From DASUPK01 sp963843085 (GTDB taxonomy: Bacteria > Actinomycetota > Thermoleophilia > Solirubrobacterales > 70-9), in NCBI GenBank assembly GCA_963843085.1, contig CAWJJG010000011.1:124001-188000 (forward strand): a stretch of 64,000 bases of DNA. The letters run 5' to 3'. Both the position numbers and the translations under genes were made by a program. Numbering within the stretch: the stretch's first letter is position 1; every line of letters starts with the position of its first letter. A model generated the notes under the pieces. It made no database searches and had not been told where the DNA came from. It saw nothing but the letters and a program-made list of their open reading frames with translations. This document shows positions 8,060 to 15,682 of this stretch, piece after piece.

Positions 8060-10144
8060 CTATCCGGGCAGGCCCCCGATTATGGGGATGATCAGGATGG
8101 CCACGATGTTCGCCACCTTGATCATCGGGTTGATCGCCGGACCGGCGGTGTCCTTGTAGGGATCGCCGACCGTGTCGCCGGTGATCGCGGCCGCATGGGC
8201 CTCAGAGCCCTTGCCGCCGAACTCACCGTCCTCGATCAGCTTCTTGGCGTTGTCCCAGGCACCGCCTCCGGCGGTCATCGAGATCGCCATGAAGATGCCG
8301 ACGACGATCACGCCGATCAGCAGGCCTCCGAGCGCCTGATAGGAGATCAGCCCGACGATCAGCGTCACCACGATCGGGATCAGCGACGGCAGGATCATCT
8401 CCTTCTGCGCCGCGGCGGTGACCAGCGCCACCGCGTGCCCGTACTCGGGCTTGTCCTTGCCCTTCATGATCCCGGGCTTCTCGCGGAACTGACGGCGGAC
8501 CTCCTCGACCACCTGGCCTCCGGCGCGGCCCACGGCCTCGATCGCCAGCGAGGCGAACAGGTAGACCATGATCCCGCCGATCAGCAGGCCGATCAGCACC
8601 GGCGGATCGGAGATCTGGAAGCTCAGGGCGTGGCCGCCCGCCTCGGTCTGGAGCTCATGCGTGAAGGCGTCGAAGAGCACCAGGGCGGCGAGCGCGGCGG
8701 AGCCGATCGCGTAACCCTTGGTGACCGCCTTGGTCGTGTTGCCGACCGCGTCGAGCGGGTCGGTGATGTCGCGTACGTCCTGGGGCAGGTCCGCCATCTC
8801 GGCGATCCCGCCGGCGTTGTCGGTGATCGGGCCGAACGCGTCGAGCGCGACGATCAGGCCGGTCAGCGAGAGCTGCGCCATGACCGCGACGCCGATGCCG
8901 TAGATGCCGGCGGTGCCACCGCCCGCGAGCTTCCAGGAGCCGAGGATCGCGAAGGCGATCACCAGCACGGGCAGCGCGGTGGACTGCAGGCCCTGCGCGA
9001 GGCCCTGGATGATGTTGGTCGCGTGACCGGTCTCAGAGGCCCTGGAGATCGTCCGCACGGGCCGGAAGCGGGTCGACGTGTAGTAGTCGGTGAGCACGAA
9101 GAGGAGCGCGGTGACTCCGACGCCGATCAGGCCGCAGAGCCACAGGTCGGTGACGGTCGTGTTGCCAAGGGCGCTGCCGCTCAGGGGATCGTTCATCAGC
9201 CACTTGGTGATCGGGTAGAAGGCGGCAGCCGATAGGACCGCCGAGACGGCGAGACCCCGGTAGAGCGCAGCCTCGACGTTCCCGGTCCGGGTGCGCACCG
9301 AAAGAGCGCCGATGATCGACGCGATGATCGCGACGGCGCCGATCGCGAGCGGATAGATCGCAACCTCGCGGGTGAAGCCGGTGAAGGTGATCACGCCGAG
9401 GAGCATCACGGCGACGGCGGTGACGGCGTAGGTCTCGAAGAGGTCGGCGGCCATGCCGGCGCAGTCGCCGACGTTGTCGCCGACGTTGTCTGCGATCACG
9501 GCGGGGTTGCGCGGGTCGTCCTCCGGGATCCCGGCCTCGATCTTGCCGACCAGGTCGGCGCCGACGTCAGCGGCCTTGGTGAAGATGCCGCCGCCGAGTC
9601 GTGCGAAGACCGAGATCAGCGAGCCGCCGAAGCCGAGCCCGACGAGCGCGTCGACGCACTCCTTGTCGGAGAGGTCGGTGAAGACCAGCAGGGCTCCGAA
9701 GTAGCCGGCGACACCGAGCAGAGCGAGCCCCACGACGAGCAGTCCGGTCACCGAGCCACCCTTGAAGGCGATGTCGAGCGCCGGCGGGATGCCGCCGCGG
9801 GCCGCCTCGGCCACGCGTGCATTGGCCCGCACCGAGAGGTTCATCCCGATGAAGCCGGCTGCGCCCGAGAAGATGCCGCCGATCACGAATCCGATCGCGG
9901 TCTCCACGTTCTGCAGCGGGATCAGCAGGATCGCGACGACCACGCCGACGCCGGCGATGATCATGTACTGGCGCCTCAGGTAGGCGGTGGCGCCCTCCTG
10001 GACCGCGCCCGAGATCTCCTGCATCTGCTCATTGCCAGGCGACTTGGCGAGCAGTCGCTGGGTGACCAGCAGGCCGTAGACAACCGCCGCGGCCGCGCAA
10101 CCGAGCGCAACGACGATTCCGTAATCGGTCAAGAACTTAGTCAA
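8060..10144 (-). CDS. hppA: Membrane-bound proton-pumping pyrophosphatase, K+-independent type
   Basis: A 694-residue, roughly 16-helix membrane pyrophosphatase that couples PPi hydrolysis to ion (H+, possibly Na+) export. The substrate-site motif DNVGDNVGDCAG is at residues 219-230, and the C-terminal Asp/Lys-rich site (DTVGDPYKDTAG) is present. In the GNTTKAVTKG motif Lys472 and Thr475 occupy the positions that separate K+-independent enzymes (Lys, Thr) from K+-dependent ones (Ala, Gly), so K+ independence is predicted. The start is TTG at 10144, fixed by AGGAG 7 nt upstream. It follows the DUF1844 gene after an 82 bp gap containing a hairpin. Confidence 0.96.
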   Translation of the reverse strand: MTKFLTDYGIVVALGCAAAAVVYGLLVTQRLLAKSPGNEQMQEISGAVQEGATAYLRRQYMIIAGVGVVVAILLIPLQNVETAIGFVIGGIFSGAAGFIGMNLSVRANARVAEAARGGIPPALDIAFKGGSVTGLLVVGLALLGVAGYFGALLVFTDLSDKECVDALVGLGFGGSLISVFARLGGGIFTKAADVGADLVGKIEAGIPEDDPRNPAVIADNVGDNVGDCAGMAADLFETYAVTAVAVMLLGVITFTGFTREVAIYPLAIGAVAIIASIIGALSVRTRTGNVEAALYRGLAVSAVLSAAAFYPITKWLMNDPLSGSALGNTTVTDLWLCGLIGVGVTALLFVLTDYYTSTRFRPVRTISRASETGHATNIIQGLAQGLQSTALPVLVIAFAILGSWKLAGGGTAGIYGIGVAVMAQLSLTGLIVALDAFGPITDNAGGIAEMADLPQDVRDITDPLDAVGNTTKAVTKGYAIGSAALAALVLFDAFTHELQTEAGGHALSFQISDPPVLIGLLIGGIMVYLFASLAIEAVGRAGGQVVEEVRRQFREKPGIMKGKDKPEYGHAVALVTAAAQKEMILPSLIPIVVTLIVGLISYQALGGLLIGVIVVGIFMAISMTAGGGAWDNAKKLIEDGEFGGKGSEAHAAAITGDTVGDPYKDTAGPAINPMIKVANIVAILIIPIIGGLPG

Positions 10145-10174
10145 GGAAGGCTCCTGCGTTGGGTTCGAAGAAAT

Positions 10175-10193
10175 GCCGCTCGTGAAAAGCGGC
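10175..10193 (-). terminator. Hairpin between the DUF1844 gene and hppA
   Basis: GCCGCT and AGCGGC form a perfect 6-bp stem around a 7-nt loop, followed on the minus strand by ATTTCTT. It could end the tsaB-to-DUF1844 transcript, attenuate read-through into hppA, or shape the hppA leader. The U-run is weak, so the role is uncertain. Confidence 0.4.
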
Positions 10194-10226
10194 GCGGCAG
10201 TCTACTGATTACGGGGGCCCCTCCGC

Positions 10227-10622
10227 TTACCCCGGGGTCCAGAGGCCCGAGTCGCCCTTCGGACGTTCGGGGCCGGTGCTCTCCCCGCCGCCCTCCTCGC
10301 CCTCGTCGGTCGCCGGTCCCCCGCCGGCATGCTGCGCGTACAGGACCTGCAGTTCCGAGATCGCCTGGCGTAGCTGAGCCTGCGCGTCGGGCTTCACCAG
10401 GTCCACCAGCGCCCGCGCCGCGTCGATCCCGACCTTGGCCTGCTCGAGATCACGCTCGTCCTCCTTCGCGATCCGCCTCGCGGAGAGGTTGAGGATGCTG
10501 ACGACGCTCTGCAGGACGACGTCCTCCACCCGGACCTTGCGGATCTCCTCCTCCAGCTGAGCGCGGACCTCCTCCTCGGAGGGCTGCTCCCCTGAGCCTT
10601 CTCGCATCTCCTCATCTGCCAC
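10227..10622 (-). CDS. DUF1844-like cytosolic protein
   Basis: A 131-residue soluble protein. The central 65 residues (VVLQSVVSILNLSARR through the DLEQAKVGIDAAR and ISELQVLY segments) resemble DUF1844, a short helical family of unknown function. The ends are acidic and Gly-rich. The start is GTG at 10622, preceded by GGAAGGAGCG, and overlaps the end of the carboxylate-amine ligase gene by 11 nt, implying co-translation. The open frame extends to 10733, but that part is Arg/Ser-rich shadow of the upstream gene. Confidence 0.72.
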   Translation of the reverse strand: MADEEMREGSGEQPSEEEVRAQLEEEIRKVRVEDVVLQSVVSILNLSARRIAKEDERDLEQAKVGIDAARALVDLVKPDAQAQLRQAISELQVLYAQHAGGGPATDEGEEGGGESTGPERPKGDSGLWTPG

Positions 10623-11793
10623 TGACCGCTCCTTCCGGTGCGTAGGTCTTCCTGGTCTCCTCGACCGAGTGACGGTAGATCTCCTCGACCGGCGCGCCCT
10701 CGGCGACCCGCGCGTAGGCCCGCTGGGCGCCATTCTGCTCGGGGAGGTCGACCTCGAGCCCGAGCGTCTGGCGGGCTGGGCCCGTCCATGCCAACAGGCC
10801 CTCGAGGATCTCTCGCGTCGGCACCACGCGCCGCTCGCGGAAATCGATCATCTCGCCGTCCATCCCGTAGCGGATTGCCCGCCAGAGGTTCTCCTCGATC
10901 TCGCGCTGGCGGAGCGCCTCGGGCGCACCGCCCTCGTCGAGGTCGATCGCCGCCTGAGCAACGCACGCCGCGATCAGTGCGGCGAGGTTGAAGGACTCGT
11001 CGCCGCGGGTCTGCGCATCGCAGATGCGCACCTCGACGGTGCCGAAGGAATGGTGGGGGCGCACGCTCCACCAGAGCTGCGTCGCCTCGACGATCGAGTC
11101 CGTGTCCGCGAGCAGTTGGACGAAGTCGGCGTACGTCGCCCAATCCCCGAACGGCTCGTGGACGCCGCAGCGCGGGAAGGTGCGCGTGAAGATCTCGGTC
11201 CGGACAGAGTGCAGGCCCGTGTCGCGGTGGTCCAGGAAGGGAGAGTTCGCCGAGAGCGCGAGCAGCGGGGGAAGCAGCTCGCGCATCCGGTCGGAAACCG
11301 CGACCGCGCGGTCGGCGCCCTTGACGCCGACGTGCACGTGGAGGCTCCAGGTGTTGTTTCGCTGGGCGACCCAGCGCAGGTCGCCCTCGAGCCGGCGGTA
11401 GTGCTCGGTCTGGATGATGTGCTGGTCGAGGTAATTGGCCCACGGATGCGTGCCCATCGCCGCCAGGGCCAGCCCCATCTCGTCGGCGATCGCAAACAGC
11501 CGAGCCCGGCGTGCACGCTGGCGCTCCGCCGCGTCGGCGAAGGTCTCGCCTCGCCCCGAGCGGATCTCGATCTCGGTGTCGATTAGCTCGCCCTTCACGC
11601 CGTGGACCAGCTCCGGGTCCCGCAGGCAGGCCTCGTGCATCTCCTCGAAGCGGTGCTCGAGGTCGAGGACGGCGGGGTCGAGGATTGCGAACTCCTCCTC
11701 GATCCCGACGGTGAAGTCGGCCGAGGCGTCGAAGGTCTCGCGGACCGCGTCGAGGTCAAGCCCGTCGTGGTTTGGCTCGGGATCGGTTGTCAC
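10612..11793 (-). CDS. ybdK: Carboxylate-amine ligase, YbdK/GCS2 family
   Basis: A 393-residue member of the glutamate-cysteine ligase 2 family, ATP-grasp-like enzymes that join a carboxylate to an amine. Family signatures include VGIEEEFAILD near residue 30, the NNTWSLHVHVGV segment near 147, and the later H-H-S-F-G-T-V-E-V-R-I-C-D stretch. In actinobacteria a paralogue (EgtA) makes gamma-glutamylcysteine for ergothioneine, but no egt genes are here, so the substrate is open. Start GTG at 11793. Its place after rex and a glutaredoxin-like gene is compatible with a thiol or redox role. Confidence 0.9.
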   Translation of the reverse strand: MTTDPEPNHDGLDLDAVRETFDASADFTVGIEEEFAILDPAVLDLEHRFEEMHEACLRDPELVHGVKGELIDTEIEIRSGRGETFADAAERQRARRARLFAIADEMGLALAAMGTHPWANYLDQHIIQTEHYRRLEGDLRWVAQRNNTWSLHVHVGVKGADRAVAVSDRMRELLPPLLALSANSPFLDHRDTGLHSVRTEIFTRTFPRCGVHEPFGDWATYADFVQLLADTDSIVEATQLWWSVRPHHSFGTVEVRICDAQTRGDESFNLAALIAACVAQAAIDLDEGGAPEALRQREIEENLWRAIRYGMDGEMIDFRERRVVPTREILEGLLAWTGPARQTLGLEVDLPEQNGAQRAYARVAEGAPVEEIYRHSVEETRKTYAPEGAVSGR

Positions 11794-11810
11794 CGGCTCG
11801 GAAGGTTGGA

Positions 11811-12485
11811 CTACGCCAAGTAGAAGTAGAGGGCGTAGAGCAGGTCGACTGCCGGGCTCGACGTGTGCACGGTGACTTCCGGCGGGACCTGCAGGAGCCG
11901 CTCGGAGTAGTTGAAGATGATCTTCACCCCGGACTTGACCAGCCGGTCGGCGACCTCCTGGGCCGCGTCGGACGGGACGGCGAGCACCCCGACCACGACC
12001 TGCTCGCCCTCGACCACGGCATCGATGTCGTCGAACGAACGGACCTCGAGACCGCCCACGCGACGGCCGATCACTGCGGGATCCACGTCGAACATCGCGA
12101 CGATCCGGAAGCCGTGGTCGGCGAAGATGTCGGAGCTCGCGATCGCCTGACCCAGGTGGCCCGCGCCGAACAGGGCGATGTTGTGCTGGCCGGCGGTGCG
12201 CAGGATCTTCCGGATCTCCGAGACCAGCGAGTCGACGTTGTAGCCGACCCCCCGCTTGCCGAATTTGCCGAATCCGGAGAGATCGCGGCGGATCTGCGTC
12301 GAGTTGATGTGGGTGTAGTCCGAGAGCTCCTGCGAGGAGATCGTGTCCTTGCCCATCTTCTTGGCCTGGGTCAGCACCTGGAGGTAGCGCGAGAGGCGCG
12401 CCGCGACTCCGAGGGAGAGGCGGTCACCATCCGTGAGCTCCGAGGCCTGCTGCTCGGCGGGCTCGGCCGCCACGTCCTCGATCAT
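11811..12485 (-). CDS. rex: Redox-sensing transcriptional repressor Rex
   Basis: A 224-residue NADH-responsive repressor of respiratory and fermentative genes. An N-terminal winged helix (about residues 20-90, with SSQELSDYTHINSTQIRRDL) binds DNA. A C-terminal Rossmann domain with GAGHLG near residue 107 reads the NADH/NAD+ ratio, and the C-terminal helix is the domain-swapping segment. It overlaps the glutaredoxin-like gene by 4 nt (ATGA). I found no TTGTGA-type Rex operator by eye in the nearby intergenic DNA, so its local targets are unknown. Confidence 0.96.
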   Translation of the reverse strand: MIEDVAAEPAEQQASELTDGDRLSLGVAARLSRYLQVLTQAKKMGKDTISSQELSDYTHINSTQIRRDLSGFGKFGKRGVGYNVDSLVSEIRKILRTAGQHNIALFGAGHLGQAIASSDIFADHGFRIVAMFDVDPAVIGRRVGGLEVRSFDDIDAVVEGEQVVVGVLAVPSDAAQEVADRLVKSGVKIIFNYSERLLQVPPEVTVHTSSPAVDLLYALYFYLA

Positions 12486-12739
12486 GCGGACAAGGTATCG
12501 AGACGGGACCGCAGGCCGTCCGCGTCCAGGAAGAGCTCGGAGACGATCTCGCCGTCGAGCTCGATCACCGGGATCCGCTCCAGGAAGCGCCGCAGCAGCC
12601 CGTCGTCCGAGTCGATGTCGATCTCCTCGACCTCGAACGAGACGCCGTCGGCCCGCAACGCCTGCAGGCCTTCGCGCGCCTCGTCGCAGAGGTGGCAGTC
12701 AGGCCGCCCGTACAGAACGACGGTTCGTGGCGAAGACAT
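12482..12739 (-). CDS. Glutaredoxin-like protein
   Basis: An 85-residue thioredoxin-fold protein of the short glutaredoxin family. The active site is CHLC (residues 17-20) after strand VVLYGRPD, and the cis-proline is in RIPVIELDG. It is expected to reduce or sense disulfides using a thiol cofactor or thioredoxin reductase. A small redoxin gene next to rex occurs in other actinobacteria. Its ATG lies inside the tsaD 3' end (41 nt overlap) and its stop overlaps the rex start (ATGA). Confidence 0.88.
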   Translation of the reverse strand: MSSPRTVVLYGRPDCHLCDEAREGLQALRADGVSFEVEEIDIDSDDGLLRRFLERIPVIELDGEIVSELFLDADGLRSRLDTLSA

Positions 12740-13745
12740 CGAGGTCCAGGTAGTCGGGGTAGGCGATCGGCTCCGCGAAGCGAGCGGCCGAGCCGATCAT
12801 CGCCGCGTTGTCGGTGCAGAGCGCGATGGGAACGAGCTTGAGGCGGAAGCCGAGCTCGTCGCAGAGCGACTGCGTGCGCTCGCGCAGCTCGGTGTTGGCG
12901 GCCACTCCCCCGCCCAGCGCGATGGCGGGCCAGTCGCCGGTCCTGGCGACCCTCCGCAGCTTCGCCACCAGCTGCTCCGTGATCGCCCGCTGGAAGGAAG
13001 CGGCGAGGTCGGCGCGCCGGCGCTCGGTCTCCTCCGGCCCGAGGTCGCGGACGCGATAGACCAGCGAGGTCTTCAGGCCGCTGAAGCTGAAGTCGAGACC
13101 GCGCTCGCTCATCGCCACGGGGAAGGCGAACGCCTCGGGATCGCCGCTCTCCGCCGCCCGCTGGATCGCGGGTCCGCCCGGGTAGCCGAGACCGAGCAGC
13201 CGTGCCCCCTTGTCGAACGCCTCACCCGCCGCGTCGTCGACGGTGGAGCCGAGAACCTCGAAGCGGCCGTGCTCTCGAACGCCGGCGAGCAACGTGTGAC
13301 CGCCGCTGGCGATCAGGCAGATGAACGGCGGCTCGAGCGGCTCCGGGTCCAGGAAGTTCGCCGCGACGTGGCCGTGGAGGTGATCGACCGGGATCAGGGG
13401 CTTGCGGCGGGCGGCCGCCAGCGCCTTCGCCGAGCTCAGGCCGACCAGTAGCGCGCCGATCAGCCCCGGCCCCTGGGTGACCGCAACGGAGTCGACCTCC
13501 TCCAGCTTGGTCCCAGCCTCCTCGAGGGCGGCCGCGACCACGGCGTTGACGAGCTCGAGGTGGTGCCGCGAGGCAACCTCAGGAACGACTCCGCCGAAGC
13601 GCTCGTGGAACTCGGCCTGGGAGGAGACGACGTTGGAGAGGATGCGCGGTCCGTCCACGACGGCCGCACACGTGTCGTCGCAGGACGTCTCCAACGCCAA
13701 CCGCACTCGCTGCTCCGCTTCGCGTCCGCCGCGGTGCGGCACCAT
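12699..13745 (-). CDS. tsaD: tRNA t6A37 threonylcarbamoyltransferase TsaD
   Basis: A 348-residue ASKHA-fold enzyme that transfers threonylcarbamoyl from TC-AMP to A37 of ANN-decoding tRNAs, working with TsaB and TsaE. Seen: the N-terminal LALETSCDDT phosphate loop, the metal-binding HxHGH in VDHLHGHVAAN, IASGGHT, and GGGVAAN near the C-terminus. ATG 13745 shares one base with the rimI stop (TGATG). The open frame extends 36 nt further, but the coupled ATG is the better start. It forms an operon with tsaB and rimI; TsaE is about 1.5 kb away. Confidence 0.96.
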   Translation of the reverse strand: MVPHRGGREAEQRVRLALETSCDDTCAAVVDGPRILSNVVSSQAEFHERFGGVVPEVASRHHLELVNAVVAAALEEAGTKLEEVDSVAVTQGPGLIGALLVGLSSAKALAAARRKPLIPVDHLHGHVAANFLDPEPLEPPFICLIASGGHTLLAGVREHGRFEVLGSTVDDAAGEAFDKGARLLGLGYPGGPAIQRAAESGDPEAFAFPVAMSERGLDFSFSGLKTSLVYRVRDLGPEETERRRADLAASFQRAITEQLVAKLRRVARTGDWPAIALGGGVAANTELRERTQSLCDELGFRLKLVPIALCTDNAAMIGSAARFAEPIAYPDYLDLDVFATNRRSVRAA

Positions 13746-14242
13746 CAAGCGACGGAGGCGCCCTTGGCGGCCTCGAGCCACATGATCAGTGCGTCCTCAC
13801 CGTTGTCGTGGTAGTAGCGGCGGCGGCGACCGGCGGAGCGGAAGCCGAAGCGCCGGTACATCTCGATGGCGGGAGCGTTCGAGACCCGAACCTCGAGGGT
13901 GAAGCGGGAGCCCGAGCCCGCCTCCTCGAAGAGGCGCTCGATCAGGTCGGTGGCGACGCCGCGCCGGCGGTGCTCCGGGTGGACCGCGACGTTCATCAGG
14001 TGCCAGACGTCGTCGTAGCGCGCGCAGACGAGATAGCCGACGAGTCCCTCTGAGTCCTCCGCCGCGAGGCAGATGCCCGACGGCTTCGAGAGCTCCAACA
14101 CGAACATGGCGAGCGACCACGGGGTCGGGAAGGAACGGCGCTCGATCGAGATGACCGAGGGAAGGTCGCCGTACCCCAGGCGGCGCAGCCGGAGCTGCTC
14201 CCCCGGGGACTCAGCGATCTCGCTCAAGCCATCTCTTTGCAT
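13745..14242 (-). CDS. rimI: Ribosomal protein S18-alanine N-acetyltransferase RimI
   Basis: A 165-residue GNAT acetyltransferase. The acetyl-CoA loop HRRRGVATDLI follows the strand LMNVAVHPE, and the C-terminus has the usual N-x-x-A-I-E-M-Y-R-R-F-G-F. The position between tsaB and tsaD is the classic RimI context and gives more support than sequence alone; RimI acetylates the N-terminus of S18, sometimes other proteins. The ATG at 14242 overlaps tsaB by 32 nt. A TTG a few codons on is an alternative start. Confidence 0.9.
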   Translation of the reverse strand: MQRDGLSEIAESPGEQLRLRRLGYGDLPSVISIERRSFPTPWSLAMFVLELSKPSGICLAAEDSEGLVGYLVCARYDDVWHLMNVAVHPEHRRRGVATDLIERLFEEAGSGSRFTLEVRVSNAPAIEMYRRFGFRSAGRRRRYYHDNGEDALIMWLEAAKGASVA

Positions 14243-14900
14243 CGGGCGGTCTCAGATAGAGGGGTTCGATCTGGTCCGGCGTCGCCTCGACCACCGCCTC
14301 CCCCACCCCGCAAACGTGCCTTGCGGCGACTCGGTGGATCGGATCTTCGGGCGGGGCAACCGTGGCTCCGGCGGCCTCCAGTTCTGCGGCGAATCGTAGC
14401 GCCCCGTCTCCGGCCGCCAGCGGGGTTGAATCGAGGCTTCCAACCCGCTTGCAGAGCTCCGCGGGTATGGCCACGAATGGAGGCCAGACCTGCTCGCCAT
14501 CGCTTCGCAGGAGCGCGGCAAAGGCCTCGCCCCGCCTGGCGTCGATCACCGGCAGCGCCAGGTCCTCCTCGCCGCCCTCTGAGATCCCGCGCGCCAGCGC
14601 CGCCAGCGAGCTGACCGGGACGATCGGGATCTCCCGCGCCTGGGCCAGGGCCCGGGCGGTGGCGATCCCGATCCGGAGCCCGGTGAACGAGCCGGGCCCG
14701 ACACCCACGGCGAGCCGGTCGATCCTCGCCCAGCCGCCTACCTCCTCGACGATTCGCTCGATCTCGCCCAGCAGCACCTGGGAGTGGCGCGGGCGGCCGT
14801 CCGGTCCTGGATCGACGCGGGCCTCGCGAACGACCTCGCCGTCCGACGTCACGCCGACCACCGCGTCGGCCGTCGCGCTGTCGACACCGAGCACCGCCAT
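14211..14900 (-). CDS. tsaB: tRNA t6A37 biosynthesis protein TsaB
   Basis: A 229-residue partner of TsaD, with the degenerate ASKHA fold that scaffolds the threonylcarbamoyl transfer complex. Typical features are the N-terminal VLGVDSATAD, VGVGPGSFTGLRIGIATA near residue 70, and a C-terminal YLRPPDAKRW. ATG 14900 gives the canonical N-terminus; the frame is open to 15371, but that is antisense to the neighbouring lipoprotein gene. First gene of the leftward tsaB-rimI-tsaD-grx-rex run and divergent from the lipoprotein gene (57 bp gap). Confidence 0.95.
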   Translation of the reverse strand: MAVLGVDSATADAVVGVTSDGEVVREARVDPGPDGRPRHSQVLLGEIERIVEEVGGWARIDRLAVGVGPGSFTGLRIGIATARALAQAREIPIVPVSSLAALARGISEGGEEDLALPVIDARRGEAFAALLRSDGEQVWPPFVAIPAELCKRVGSLDSTPLAAGDGALRFAAELEAAGATVAPPEDPIHRVAARHVCGVGEAVVEATPDQIEPLYLRPPDAKRWLERDR

Positions 14901-14957
14901 CAATAGAGTCCGGCCGGAGGACCGGCGTCCAGCCGCCCCGGGAGAAGGAGACACACC

Positions 14958-15278
14958 ATGGAGGAGCAGTCCAGCAGATTCACTCGACGCCCCGCAGCCA
15001 TCGCAGCGCTGCTCGGGGTCGCCGTCTTCGGCGCCGGTGCGGGGGTCGCGGTCGCCGGCTGCGGGAGCGACAGCAACAAGAGCGTGAACAGCGTCATCGA
15101 CAGCGTCCAGTCGCAGGCGAGCAGCGTGCAGTCCCAGGCCAGCAGCGTGTCGAGTCAGATCTCCACCGCTGTTCAGAGCGTCCAAACACAGATCCAGAGC
15201 GTCCAGACACAGATCCAGCAGAATCAGAACCAGCAGAACCAGAATCAGAACCAGAACAACGGCCAGAACGGCTACTGA
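14958..15278 (+). CDS. Small lipoprotein with heptad repeats and Gln/Asn tail
   Basis: A 106-residue secreted lipoprotein. A signal peptide with lipobox VAGC (about Cys35) is followed by repeats of SVQSQAS/SVQTQIQ (about residues 43-88), which should form a coiled coil, and a tail made almost only of Gln and Asn. It is reminiscent of Braun-type murein lipoproteins but shows no clear peptidoglycan-linking motif. GGAGAAGGAGA lies just before the ATG. It sits between divergent tsaB and convergent tsaE, splitting the t6A genes. Function unknown. Confidence 0.82.
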   Translation: MEEQSSRFTRRPAAIAALLGVAVFGAGAGVAVAGCGSDSNKSVNSVIDSVQSQASSVQSQASSVSSQISTAVQSVQTQIQSVQTQIQQNQNQQNQNQNQNNGQNGY

Positions 15279-15682
15279 GTGATCTCGATCTCCCGGCGGT
15301 CCTCGCCGGCGTGGCGGATGTCCACGCGCCGCGTGACCCGCTCGAGCCACGGCTCGGTGCCGCCCGGCCACTCGATGAAGGCGACCGACTCCGGCGTCAG
15401 GTAGTCGTCGAGCAGGGCCGGGTCCTCCTGGCCGAGGTCGCCCAGCCGGTACAGGTCGAGATGCGAGACCGGCACGCGGCCGCCGTAGGTCTGCCCGATC
15501 GTGAAGGTCGGGGAGGTCACGGGATCGCTCACTCCCAGGGCGCGGCAGGCGCCGCGGATCAGAGTCGTCTTGCCCGCCCCGAGATCGCCGCTCACCAGAA
15601 CGACGTCACCGGGCCCGAGCTCGGTGCCGAGGCGCTCACCGACCGCCTCGGTCCCAGCGGCGCTGTCGGTCGTCTCGGTCAG
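15272..15682 (-). CDS. tsaE: tRNA t6A37 ATPase TsaE, apparent CTG start
   Basis: The ATPase of the t6A complex. Walker A GDLGAGKTT, switch motif SPTFTI, and HLDLYRL with FIEWPGG are all present. From the first conventional start (GTG 15595) the protein would begin right at the P-loop and lack the first strands. The same frame is open upstream and encodes the expected N-terminus (LTETTDSAAGTEAV...), but has no ATG, GTG or TTG. CTG at 15682 overlaps the stop of the UDG gene as CTGA, mirroring the ATGA/GTGA joints elsewhere, and gives 136 residues. The start is inference; the gene identity is firm. Confidence 0.88.
   Translation of the reverse strand: MTETTDSAAGTEAVGERLGTELGPGDVVLVSGDLGAGKTTLIRGACRALGVSDPVTSPTFTIGQTYGGRVPVSHLDLYRLGDLGQEDPALLDDYLTPESVAFIEWPGGTEPWLERVTRRVDIRHAGEDRREIEITQ

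Noticed and set aside
11772..13451. A 559-codon plus-strand open frame opposite rex and tsaD
   Set aside because: Its translation is Arg/Asp/His/Val-rich with no domain, and it is the mirror of GC-rich codon bias in well-identified minus-strand genes.
8060..15000. Rex operators near its own gene cluster
   Set aside because: I found no TTGTGA-N6-TCACAA-like sequence in the intergenic spaces by eye.
15596..15682. Frameshift or truncation of tsaE
   Set aside because: The frame is intact; only the usual start codon is missing, and CTG at the overlap explains it without an error.
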